DNA from: Taishania sp.
GTDB taxonomy: Bacteria; Bacteroidota; Bacteroidia; Flavobacteriales_D; Crocinitomicaceae
NCBI GenBank assembly: GCA_030150045.1
Contig: JASLGM010000035.1
Location: 1 to 25,567 of the forward strand
Direction: 5' to 3'
DNA length: 25,567 nucleotides
Both the position numbers and the translations under genes were made by a program. A model generated the notes under the pieces. That model saw only the letters and a program-made list of their open reading frames with translations. It did no database searches and was not told the DNA's origin. Below are positions 15,696 to 24,114 of the stretch, piece after piece; the stretch's first letter is position 1, and each line of letters opens with the position of its first letter.

Positions 15696-16406
15696 TTAAA
15701 AAGCGTATCCAATCGAAAAATTAAACCCTTGGTTTTGAATCCCAATCTTATTCTTGTTTACCCCCTGATCGTAACTACTCGCATATTGAAACAAAGGAGT
15801 AAATCCGTGTGAGAAACGAGCTCCTAAGAACAAATTGAATTTAAAGTGATATTCCACTCCTGCTTGAATACCAAAATCAATCTTTTGCAAATAATTACCT
15901 TCGCTTTCATCATCTTCAGGACCACCATAAATGCTTTTGTCTTTATAAACAACTCCATTTTCATCCTGACGTTGCATTGAGGCTCCAATAATTCCAGCTA
16001 CATATGGTCCAGCAAAAACTTGTAATCCTTTATATGTAAATGCCACATGAATTGGATTCAATAAAATAGAATTGACTTGCAAGCTAGAAGCATACGTTTC
16101 AATTCCTGTTCCCTTTAATGTTACCCCCATATTCTTTTGAGAAAACACCAATTCATGTTTCAACGCTACAAACTTTCCTACTTGATTATTTACAAAAACC
16201 CCAGCATGAAATCCTGCTTTGTAATTACTCTCATTCTTTTGAGAAAAATCGCCAAACTCTTTACCATACATATGATCGTAATTTAATCCAGCTATTAATC
16301 CCCATTTCATCGTTTTAAGTTCAGGCAATTTGAATTCCTCCTGCGCAAAGGCACTTTGAACAACTGCTATCAAAACCCATAGTATCCATTTGTTTTTCAT
16401 ATCCAT
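15696..16406 (-). CDS. Outer-membrane beta-barrel protein (PorT-like)
   Basis: Protein of 236 residues with a signal peptide (MDMKNKWILWVLIAVVQSAFA, cleavage near 21). Amphipathic beta strands follow throughout (WGLIAGLNYDHMYG, YKAGFHAGVFVNN, VALKHELVFSQK, VFAGPYVAGIIGASM, DFGIQAGVEYHF, GFNFSIGYAF). It ends in a C-terminal phenylalanine, as expected for barrel assembly. It is the last gene of the metal-efflux operon, 4 bp after the TolC-like gene, so its function may be linked to that system. It could equally be a general PorT-family barrel. An ATG two codons downstream (16400) is an alternative start. Confidence 0.78.
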   Translation of the reverse strand: MDMKNKWILWVLIAVVQSAFAQEEFKLPELKTMKWGLIAGLNYDHMYGKEFGDFSQKNESNYKAGFHAGVFVNNQVGKFVALKHELVFSQKNMGVTLKGTGIETYASSLQVNSILLNPIHVAFTYKGLQVFAGPYVAGIIGASMQRQDENGVVYKDKSIYGGPEDDESEGNYLQKIDFGIQAGVEYHFKFNLFLGARFSHGFTPLFQYASSYDQGVNKNKIGIQNQGFNFSIGYAF

Positions 16407-16410
16407 TTGC

Positions 16411-17703
16411 TTAGAAATTTATATCCCAAATACCTACCACTCTTTCCAAATCTACCAAAGTAGCTGCTTGACTGAATAGAATTTGATAATACGTTTGTTG
16501 CATTTCATTATAATTACGCTGAGCGTGTAACACCTCTAATAAGGATGTTTCTCCTCTTTTGTAGCTATACACCTTCCCGTCCAATATTGCTTTAGACTCC
16601 GTCAACAGACCTGTATTGAATTGTTGAACTTGTTTAAGCGCCGCCTGGTACGCATAATACGCTTGAGCGACTTCTTGCTGAATGATAACCTCAGTGTGCT
16701 TATACTCTTTATCAGCTTGTTCTACGGACAAACTCGCAACATGTAAATCCGCCGACCGATTGTTCGAAAACTTTAAAGGAATTGTTAAACCTCCATTTAT
16801 AGAAGCAACAGAAGGAGTTGGAGCAATAATGTTATTTACATACGCATCATATCCTGCTCCAACCGAAAGTCCTAGATCGATAGTACGCTCCGCTTTCGTT
16901 AAACGAAGCATACTTTGAGATACATTTTTGTTCTGTAATGCAGCTTGTAAATCCGCGCGATTGTTTTGTGCTTCAACAATTAAATCGGATAAAGAAAACA
17001 CACGATTAAACCCTTCAAATGCACCTAAAGGCATCCATAAAGAATCGCCTTGAGCAGTTCCTAGGTATAACGATAAATTTGCCAAAGAAATCTTCCACTC
17101 AGCTTCCGCTCCAAAAACCTCATTTAATAAAGTTCCTGCCTCTAATTTAGATTGCCTTGCATCCACTTGATTTATAGCCCCTAAAGTAAATCGAATACTA
17201 TCAGATTCAGCAAGTTTTCTCATTTGAATATAAGAATTCGCTTGTACTTGCAATAACAGTTTGTTTTGCATCGCTTCCAAAAAGGAAATCGTAGCATCAG
17301 CACGAAGATGTCGGAAAAAGTCTTCTAACATGTGATTCATCATCTTCGCTTCGTTTTTTGCTAAATCAATACGTGCTTTTCGCTTCCCTCCTAATTCCAA
17401 TGTCCAACTTAACTCAGATTCAAATCCATACCCCATACGCATTCTTCGTTGTCCATTATCGTAATAACCAACACGCAGTTCTGGATCTGGAAAGATACTT
17501 GCTGTAAGAATACTTGCTTCAGCCATTTGTACATTGTACTTTTCCGCAGCATAAGCTAGGTTTTTCTCCCCCACGTTGTGTATATAATCTAAGTACTTGA
17601 TTTCCTTTTTTGCAAAAGTCGTATCAATCACTTGCGCATGAACATTTGCAAATCCCATCACCAATGTGGATAAGCAAGTATATAAAATCAGCTTTTTATT
17701 CAT
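16411..17703 (-). CDS. TolC-family outer-membrane efflux channel
   Basis: Outer-membrane component of the tripartite metal efflux system, 430 residues. It has a signal peptide (MNKKLILYTCLSTLVMGF, cleavage near 23) followed by two long alpha-helical/beta repeats typical of OEP proteins: AYAAEKYNVQMAEASILTAS with FPDPELRVGY in the first half, and LRLTKAERTIDLGLSVGAGY with a helical segment ending SYKRGETSLLEVLHAQRNYN in the second. The ATG overlaps the stop of the pump gene by 4 nt (17700-17703), indicating translational coupling. Confidence 0.92.
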   Translation of the reverse strand: MNKKLILYTCLSTLVMGFANVHAQVIDTTFAKKEIKYLDYIHNVGEKNLAYAAEKYNVQMAEASILTASIFPDPELRVGYYDNGQRRMRMGYGFESELSWTLELGGKRKARIDLAKNEAKMMNHMLEDFFRHLRADATISFLEAMQNKLLLQVQANSYIQMRKLAESDSIRFTLGAINQVDARQSKLEAGTLLNEVFGAEAEWKISLANLSLYLGTAQGDSLWMPLGAFEGFNRVFSLSDLIVEAQNNRADLQAALQNKNVSQSMLRLTKAERTIDLGLSVGAGYDAYVNNIIAPTPSVASINGGLTIPLKFSNNRSADLHVASLSVEQADKEYKHTEVIIQQEVAQAYYAYQAALKQVQQFNTGLLTESKAILDGKVYSYKRGETSLLEVLHAQRNYNEMQQTYYQILFSQAATLVDLERVVGIWDINF

Positions 17704-20700
17704 GATAATGCGTTTTTATTGTCGTCACTATTTTGATCTCCTTTCTTTTCCACCATATAATACAAGGCAGGAAGTACGAAAAGTGTAATGATGGTAGAAA
17801 ACAAAAGTCCATATACAATTACAGTTGCAAGCGGTCTTTGCACATCAGATCCAATTCCCGTGGCCATTGAAGCTGGAAACAATCCCAAAACAGCTACAGT
17901 TGCGGTCATCAATACGGGTCTAAAACGGTGGTGTGCGCCTTCTAACACTGCTTTTCTAACGGAGTATCCTTGTTTACGTAAAGCATTTATGTGAGAAATC
18001 ATAATCACTCCATTTTGAATGGCTACACCAAACAATGCGATAAAACCAACAGAAGAAGATACATTTAACGTCATTCCCCTTACATTAAGAGCTAACATAC
18101 CACCAAACAAGGCTAAAGGAACTATACCGATAAGTAATCCCGCTTGTTTGAAGGAACCGAAAGCTCCATACAAAAGCACAAACATAAGTGAAAGTGCCAA
18201 TGGTACAATCACAGCTAATCGGCTATACGCTCGATTTTGATTTTCAAACTGTCCTCCCCATTTGATATGTACTTTATTGTGATCATAATCAATGTTATCT
18301 TCGATGGCTGTATGTGCTAGTTTCAAAAACGATCCTAAATCAACACCGCGTAAGTTCAATCTAACGGTTAAATGTCGTTTATTCATTTCCCTTGAAATCA
18401 TACTTTCCCCTGTATTCAATCCTATTTCAGCAACTTGTGAAAGAGGAATTTTCGCACCAGCTTCATTCGTCAACATCAAATTTCCAATTTTTTCAGGCGT
18501 ATTTCTATTTTCCTCGTCATAGCGACAGATAATGTCATACACTTTAATCCCTTGGAAAACTTGTGATACAGCTTTACCTCCAATTGCAATTTCTATCAAA
18601 TCCGATACATCTGATACATTAAGTCCATATTGTGCAATCTTATCTCTATCCACTTTTATCTGCAATTGCGGTAAAGGTGGTTCCTGATCTATTGCCAAAT
18701 CCACTGCTCCTTTCACATTATGAAGAGTTTTAATTATTTCTTCGGCGATACGTCGTGTTTCTTTAAATTCATCCCCGTAAACTTTCACCACCAATTCTGA
18801 ATGCGCACCGGAAATCTTATCCATTACTCCATCTATCATTGGCTGGGAGAACCCTACATTAAAACCAGGCATTGTTTTATACTCTGCATCTAATTCTTCG
18901 ATCAAATGTGCCTTTGTTCGACCACGCTTCCATTCTTTATAAGGTTTTAACCCTACACTTACTTCAAAGTGTGATGGCGTCCAAGCATCCGTTCCATCAT
19001 CATTGCGTCCTGCTTGCACCATTACATAAGTAATTTCATCATACTTCAAGGTTCTGGCACGTAAAGAATCACTCAATTCTTTTGATTTTTCAACTGTGAT
19101 TCCCGGCGGTAATGAAACCTGTAACCATATAGAACCTTCATCTAAAGGAGGTAAAAAATCTTTACCCACGAAATACGTTAAGAAACCTGTTGTTGCTAAA
19201 ATAACAGCTAAAGGAGCAAACACTTTTTTTGGTTTTTCTAGAATCTTACGTGTACGTTCGTGGTAGCTGTCGGATAATCGCTCTAACCATTTGTTGTGAT
19301 ACAATTTCTGTGGCTTTTTGTAAATCATGTATGCCAACCCTGGAATTAATAGTAAAGCTACTCCAAGCGCACCAATAAGTGCATATCCCACTGTAAATGC
19401 CATTGGTGTAAACAATTTCTTTTCAACACGCTCAAAAGCAAAAAGCGGTAAGTAAGCCGTAATAATAATAATAGTTGCAAAGAAAATTGGTTTTGCCACT
19501 TCAAGTACTTTAGCCAACAAAGTCTTTTCATCTAATTCCTTTTCAGGTTCTTCTTCCCTTTTCTTTAGTATCGTTTCTAGCATAACGATAGAACCATCAA
19601 CGATGATCCCAAAGTCAATGGCACCAAGAGAAAGTAAATTAGCTGGGATATCTGTGAAATGCATTAAAATAAATGCAATCAATAAAGAAAGTGGAATTGT
19701 TATGGCTACTAAAAGTGCCCCACGCCAACTTCCTAAGAAAACGATCAAGACAAAAATAACCAGAACCATTCCTTCCAATAGTGTTTTGGAAACGGTATGC
19801 AACGTATTATCTACTAAATGTGTTCGATCCATCACAACATGAATCTTAACACCCTCAGGCAATATTTCAGCATTCAATTCATCCACAGCAGCATTAACTT
19901 CGCCTAATACATCTGATGGGTTTTCATGCTTTAACAATAGCACAATACCTTGAATATTGTCTGAATAATTTGCTCCGCGATTGTCTGAATACCCTAAGGC
20001 ACCCTTTCTTTCAAGGTTTCCATACTTAATTTTCCCAATATCATTGGTATAAACAGGAACACCATCTACCGTTTTCACAACGATTTTCCCCATATCTTCT
20101 AGTGTCTTAACCAATCCAATTCCACGTACAACGTAAGATTGATCTCCTCGGTTCATGACACTCCCCCCTGAATTAGCATTGTTCGCTTCAATTTTCTCGA
20201 CTACTTCAGATAAAGAAATATCGTATTGTTCCATTTTACGTGGATCCAACTCAATTTGAAATTGAGTTGTAATACCTCCAAAGTTTGTCACATCAGCAAC
20301 GCCAGAAACCTGTTTGATTTTAGGAATAATCACAAAATTCTGAAGATCTGTTAACTCTCTTAAATCATGAGTCTTACTTTCTATAATGTAACGGAACACT
20401 TCTCCTGTTGGCGAAGTCAACGGATCCAATCCTGGTGTAGCACCATAGGGTAAGTCTAAATCCATTAATCGTTCTTGGATACGTGTTCTCGCCCAGTAGT
20501 CTTCTACACCATCTTTGAAGACAATCGTAACCATGGAGAGTCCAAAAGTACTTTTACTTCGCATCACATGCATTCCTGGCAGTCCATTTATGGCTTGTTC
20601 AATTGGAATAGTGATTTGCTGTTCTACTTCTTCTGCTGCCAAACCAGGTACTTGTGTTACAACCTGTGAGGTGACATCACCTATATCTGGATAGGCTTCA

Positions 20701-20804
20701 ACGGAAAGTTGTTTCCAAGAATAATAACCAAAAAAAGCAAGAAGAATAAACAGGGCCATGATAAGCCACCGTTTTGCAATAATATTGTTTAAAATGTTTT
20801 TCAT
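17700..20804 (-). CDS. Heavy-metal efflux RND transporter, CzcA-like permease
   Basis: Inner-membrane proton/metal antiporter of 1034 residues, the usual size for HME-RND pumps. The N-terminal helix is followed by the periplasmic signature SVEAYPDIGDVTSQV. The fourth transmembrane helix has DFGIIVDGSIVMLE with the acidic triad D397, D403 and E410. This is the CzcA-type (divalent metal) proton-relay pattern rather than the CusA-type. The late hydrophobic block LALSLMFVLLYGAFGSFKQA and the final TM region are present. Substrate is inferred as a divalent metal such as Zn, Co or Cd and is not proven by sequence. It starts 19 bp after the adaptor gene. Confidence 0.94.
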   Translation of the reverse strand: MKNILNNIIAKRWLIMALFILLAFFGYYSWKQLSVEAYPDIGDVTSQVVTQVPGLAAEEVEQQITIPIEQAINGLPGMHVMRSKSTFGLSMVTIVFKDGVEDYWARTRIQERLMDLDLPYGATPGLDPLTSPTGEVFRYIIESKTHDLRELTDLQNFVIIPKIKQVSGVADVTNFGGITTQFQIELDPRKMEQYDISLSEVVEKIEANNANSGGSVMNRGDQSYVVRGIGLVKTLEDMGKIVVKTVDGVPVYTNDIGKIKYGNLERKGALGYSDNRGANYSDNIQGIVLLLKHENPSDVLGEVNAAVDELNAEILPEGVKIHVVMDRTHLVDNTLHTVSKTLLEGMVLVIFVLIVFLGSWRGALLVAITIPLSLLIAFILMHFTDIPANLLSLGAIDFGIIVDGSIVMLETILKKREEEPEKELDEKTLLAKVLEVAKPIFFATIIIITAYLPLFAFERVEKKLFTPMAFTVGYALIGALGVALLLIPGLAYMIYKKPQKLYHNKWLERLSDSYHERTRKILEKPKKVFAPLAVILATTGFLTYFVGKDFLPPLDEGSIWLQVSLPPGITVEKSKELSDSLRARTLKYDEITYVMVQAGRNDDGTDAWTPSHFEVSVGLKPYKEWKRGRTKAHLIEELDAEYKTMPGFNVGFSQPMIDGVMDKISGAHSELVVKVYGDEFKETRRIAEEIIKTLHNVKGAVDLAIDQEPPLPQLQIKVDRDKIAQYGLNVSDVSDLIEIAIGGKAVSQVFQGIKVYDIICRYDEENRNTPEKIGNLMLTNEAGAKIPLSQVAEIGLNTGESMISREMNKRHLTVRLNLRGVDLGSFLKLAHTAIEDNIDYDHNKVHIKWGGQFENQNRAYSRLAVIVPLALSLMFVLLYGAFGSFKQAGLLIGIVPLALFGGMLALNVRGMTLNVSSSVGFIALFGVAIQNGVIMISHINALRKQGYSVRKAVLEGAHHRFRPVLMTATVAVLGLFPASMATGIGSDVQRPLATVIVYGLLFSTIITLFVLPALYYMVEKKGDQNSDDNKNALS

Positions 20805-20823
20805 ACGCTTTGTTGTTAAGCTT

Positions 20824-21978
20824 CTATTTTGCGTCTAATAGATAAAATGCTCCTTCGTTTACGACTACATCTCCGGGTTGAATTCCTGATAAAATTTGAA
20901 CAAATCCTTTATCTGTAATTCCTGTTTCTACAAAACGGCGAATGAATTTGTTCCCGCCAATTTGAACAAGTACAAAGCTTTTATCATTGAATTGCAATAC
21001 CGATTTCGCCGGAACAAACAATGTTTTTGAAGGTGTGTCATTGAACTTTGCAGTTACATACATTCCAGGTTTTAAGGTGTGATCAGTGTTATCACACTCA
21101 ATTAACACTTCGATACTACGTGTTGCTTCGTCAACGATTTCATTGATATGATAAATTTTTCCTTCAATCTTTTTTTCAGGGAGTGCAGCAATCTTCACTT
21201 CAACCTTTTCTAATTCACTGATAAAACGAATGTCCTTTTCTTTTACTTGACCAACAATCCATACTTTTGAAAGTTCAGCAATTACCAATAATGGTTCAGC
21301 ATCTTCTTTTAAATATTGTCCCAAAACGATGTTGCTACTTACGACTTCTCCTTGAATTGGAGATGTCACCACTAATGGTTGTCCTAAAGAAATGTTGTCT
21401 GCATTTGCACTAAAGATTTTTAAAGCTGCTCTAGCATTAGAATAAGCTGTTTTCTTTGTTTCGTATTCAGTTTCTGCTTCTTCTAATTCACGTTGCACAC
21501 CTACTCCATGAGAAAGTAAATCTTTTTGACGTTTCATGTTTCTTTCTGCTTGCAAAAATTCTTGTTTTGCATCAGAAAAATCTTTTTGTGCTGCATAGTA
21601 ATCTGGTGAACTCATACTAAAAAGTGCAGCTCCAGGTTTTACTTTTTGTCCTAATCGTACCGAAGAAGTTAAAACTCGTCCTGCAAATGGTGGAGCAATT
21701 ACCGCATATTGGGTAGGAATCGCACGAACGGTTCCAGCCGTTGTTAACTCAAAACTATAATCCTCTTCTACTACAGTATGATAACTCAGGCTGTTGAGTA
21801 CTTGACTTTCTGCCTTGACCGTTATCGTGTCGCCTTGCAATTGAAAAATGGTGGTTTCTGTACCTGCATCGTTTTTCCCTCCACATGAAACCAATAAGAA
21901 AATTCCAATGGCAAAAGGAATTGTCCGACCTAGAGAGATCGAATCTGTTGTTACCTTGTTGTTTGTTCTGTTTGTCAT
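20824..21978 (-). CDS. RND efflux periplasmic adaptor (membrane fusion protein), lipoprotein
   Basis: Periplasmic adaptor of 384 residues that bridges the RND pump and the TolC-like channel. It has a hydrophobic N-terminus with a lipobox (LLVSC, Cys32), so it is probably lipid-anchored. The barrel-sandwich/lipoyl halves are APPFAGRVLTSSVRLGQKV and the later TSPIQGEVVSSNIVLGQYL. Between them lies a coiled-coil hairpin (PDYYAAQKDFSDAKQEFLQA to LKIFSANAD). The beta-barrel region follows (VWIVGQVKEKDIRF). It is the first gene of the operon. No consensus -7 box was found upstream. Confidence 0.9.
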   Translation of the reverse strand: MTNRTNNKVTTDSISLGRTIPFAIGIFLLVSCGGKNDAGTETTIFQLQGDTITVKAESQVLNSLSYHTVVEEDYSFELTTAGTVRAIPTQYAVIAPPFAGRVLTSSVRLGQKVKPGAALFSMSSPDYYAAQKDFSDAKQEFLQAERNMKRQKDLLSHGVGVQRELEEAETEYETKKTAYSNARAALKIFSANADNISLGQPLVVTSPIQGEVVSSNIVLGQYLKEDAEPLLVIAELSKVWIVGQVKEKDIRFISELEKVEVKIAALPEKKIEGKIYHINEIVDEATRSIEVLIECDNTDHTLKPGMYVTAKFNDTPSKTLFVPAKSVLQFNDKSFVLVQIGGNKFIRRFVETGITDKGFVQILSGIQPGDVVVNEGAFYLLDAK

Positions 21979-22231
21979 ACCTTATTTCTTTTTGTAAAGA
22001 CTTTCATAATTGGTGCAAAATTCGGAACTAAATCCGCAGGTAGCAGTTAGAGATCAAACAGAAAAAAATTAGAGAATCATTAGAAAAGTAAAAACCGTTG
22101 TCCTTTCTCTCTTTTTCAGTTTAATAGTGCCCTAAATCCTTTTGTTTTGCGCCTTTATTTTTGTCAGCCACAAGTTAGCCAAAAAGCGATTTAAGTAGTT
22201 GATGTTTAAGCTTTTTTCACAATTAAGATTT

Positions 22232-22373
22232 CGCCGCCGGCGGAGCCTGGTAGCTTACGGAATGGTACACCACAAGCGACCTCTTTGGCTAGCGACTTCA
22301 GAAGCTGGCCAAAGAGAGTATAACGCTGTAGGTTGTACCAGACGGAACTAAAAGGTGCAGACGGAAAACGGCC
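22232..22373 (+). repeat. Structured 142-nt repeat, copy 5
   Basis: Complete copy between the divergent efflux and LysM/PAAR operons. It keeps GGCGGAG (22239-22245) and the apical loop T-AGC-GACTTCAGAA-GCT-G, but its stems are rewritten: TGGTACA (22263-22269) with TGTACCA (22334-22340), and the apical CTCTTTGGC (22281-22289) with GCCAAAGAG (22308-22316), a perfect 9 bp. The ends pair as GCCG with CGGC. The rest of the 568-bp gap (21979-22231 and 22374-22546) shows no gene; a minus-strand ORF spanning the repeat and the next gene's start has no protein-like features. Confidence 0.8.
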
Positions 22374-22546
22374 CTTAAAATGATTGATACTCTTACTTTC
22401 ACTTGAAATTGGAAATATAACTTTTTGATTTTTTAACTTTCTTCCTTTTTTATTCAATGAAAAATGGGTAAATTGCAAACAACTTTTACAACATTTTATT
22501 AGCGAATCACAATGCTTTTCGGCTTGATTTGCAGAACCTTTACAGC

Positions 22547-23599
22547 ATGATGGAATATACCATTCACAAGATTTCGAAAGAAGAAAAATTGCTGGAAATT
22601 GCCCTAAAACACGGTGTTTCAGCAAAATCAATCAAGGAAAACAATCCAAACGCCATGTTTTTCAAAACCATAACGGGGACGGAATATGCGGCGGCAATGC
22701 AAGATCTCTCTATACCGAAAAAGATAAAAAAACAAGCAATTGATTCTTCTGAAAAAACACTCCATTTCGTTCCAAAAGCACGCTACAGATGTAAGCAGAA
22801 TAACATTACAAAGGCGCTTGAAGAGGTCACTTTTTCGTCTGTTATTGAAACGCAATATCTATTTTCGTCAGCTGGAAATTCAAGTAATTATTACCAAAAT
22901 GAATTAGAAGAATACCATTATTCCGTAGAACCAGATGGTTTAGGACGCGCTTTTGAATTGTTTAAATCAATGGAATTTATCAAGGGAAAAGTGACATTTG
23001 AACAAGAAAGTTCGGCTTTTAAACATATCTTAAATCTTTCTGAAACACAAGAAAAATGGAATCAATTTGTGAAAAAAGACTTAGATAGTATTTCCTTTTT
23101 TAAAGATTTAAAACAACAGAATCCAGATACGGCTCGAGATCTAATTCAAAAAGGAAATGAGGAATTTCAATCGCCAATTGCGTTTACCGAAAATTTGAAT
23201 AAAAATTTGTTTTATCACTTACTTTTGAGGGTAAATGAGAACAATAAATGGTCTGAATTTGAGGTGGAACAGCCTTCTCAGATTTTCCCCAATCAATTGC
23301 TACGTCTGCATGTCCGAAAGGATCAAGTTGCACAAGATGCACATTCCACCACCTACCGTTTAGTGGGCACGCTGGATCCAAATTCTTTCGCGAATGAGAC
23401 ATTGGAGAAACAGTATAACGAAATTTATCGATCTCTACTGCGTTTCTCGTATTCGGAATTCAATTTTATTTATCGAATCACTTATGTTTTGAGTAACAAA
23501 GACAATACTTTGTTGGATGCACAAATCACTATTAGCGAACGGGTGAAAAATAATTTTGAATGTATCACCCAGTTTCAAATTACTCGAATTGAATTGTAA
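22547..23599 (+). CDS. LysM-like domain protein, first gene of an injection-effector-like operon
   Basis: Protein of 350 residues, not confidently assignable. The first 45 or so residues (MEYTIHKISKEEKLLEIALK, then HGVSAKSIKENNPNA) look like a LysM fold with its typical Asn-Pro end. The remainder is soluble, charged and mixed alpha/beta, with no transmembrane segment or signal peptide. LysM-bearing proteins commonly sit next to PAAR-like genes in contractile injection (T6SS-like) effector cassettes, where they act as adaptors or tube-tip partners; here that is inference from context. A TTG six codons upstream (22529) is possible, but the ATG at 22547 (or 22550) fits the domain start. Its stop overlaps the next ATG by one base. 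Confidence 0.72.
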   Translation: MMEYTIHKISKEEKLLEIALKHGVSAKSIKENNPNAMFFKTITGTEYAAAMQDLSIPKKIKKQAIDSSEKTLHFVPKARYRCKQNNITKALEEVTFSSVIETQYLFSSAGNSSNYYQNELEEYHYSVEPDGLGRAFELFKSMEFIKGKVTFEQESSAFKHILNLSETQEKWNQFVKKDLDSISFFKDLKQQNPDTARDLIQKGNEEFQSPIAFTENLNKNLFYHLLLRVNENNKWSEFEVEQPSQIFPNQLLRLHVRKDQVAQDAHSTTYRLVGTLDPNSFANETLEKQYNEIYRSLLRFSYSEFNFIYRITYVLSNKDNTLLDAQITISERVKNNFECITQFQITRIEL

Positions 23600-24114
23600 T
23601 GGAACGAACATTTTATTTAAAATCAGCTTCTAAAAGAAGATTAGGAATTGGATTTCTTCTATTTTCTATCCTTCCTATTTTGGTATTTCCTTTACTACTA
23701 CCAGACACAAATTCAGTACTCCTTCTGCAAAAAATTGGATGGGGCAACCTCTTTTTCATACTTATACTTCAAGCAGGAATCGCTTTCCTCTTCCTTCCAG
23801 AAATACCTGTACTAGCCTTGAAAAAAGACCATTTATTATACAACCCTGCATTTTTTTCGAGTTCAAAATTTGATGGTATATTATTTTTTATAGCCCCTTA
23901 TGCTTACCGCTCACTGTCCGATTGTATCAATTATAAAGATGTTCAAAAAATGAAAATTGAATCTAAAATGACTTGGACACAAGCACCAAACATTAAGTTT
24001 CAGATGAATAATAAATCACTTAATTATAAAGAAATCGGAGGCGCTATAAATGTGCTTAATAAAGAAGATCAAGGTGATTTAATATCCCTTTTACAACAAA
24101 AAATAAAAGTATGA
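23599..24114 (+). CDS. Membrane protein with two helices and a C-terminal soluble domain
   Basis: Unknown protein of 171 residues. Two hydrophobic helices (about 17-34 and 47-73) form a hairpin, and no signal peptide is seen. They are followed by a cytosolic-type domain of about 90 residues with alternating beta strands and a final helix (EDQGDLISLLQQKIKV), reminiscent of small PH-like membrane proteins. The gene overlaps the preceding gene by 1 nt and the PAAR-like gene by 4 nt (ATGA), so all three are probably translationally coupled. A chaperone, anchor or immunity role is possible; none is shown by sequence. Confidence 0.65.
   Translation: MERTFYLKSASKRRLGIGFLLFSILPILVFPLLLPDTNSVLLLQKIGWGNLFFILILQAGIAFLFLPEIPVLALKKDHLLYNPAFFSSSKFDGILFFIAPYAYRSLSDCINYKDVQKMKIESKMTWTQAPNIKFQMNNKSLNYKEIGGAINVLNKEDQGDLISLLQQKIKV

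Noticed and set aside
17700..20804. CusA (copper/silver) assignment
   Set aside because: The TM4 acidic pattern DFG-VDG-E is the CzcA-type arrangement, and the copper-type features were not seen.
245..22373. CRISPR array or REP cluster
   Set aside because: The copies are kilobases apart with no regular spacers, and are far longer than CRISPR repeats or REPs.
22206..22631. Minus-strand 141-residue ORF across repeat copy 5 and the LysM-like gene start
   Set aside because: It overlaps the structured repeat and a better plus-strand gene, has no domain-like pattern, and has no promoter box.
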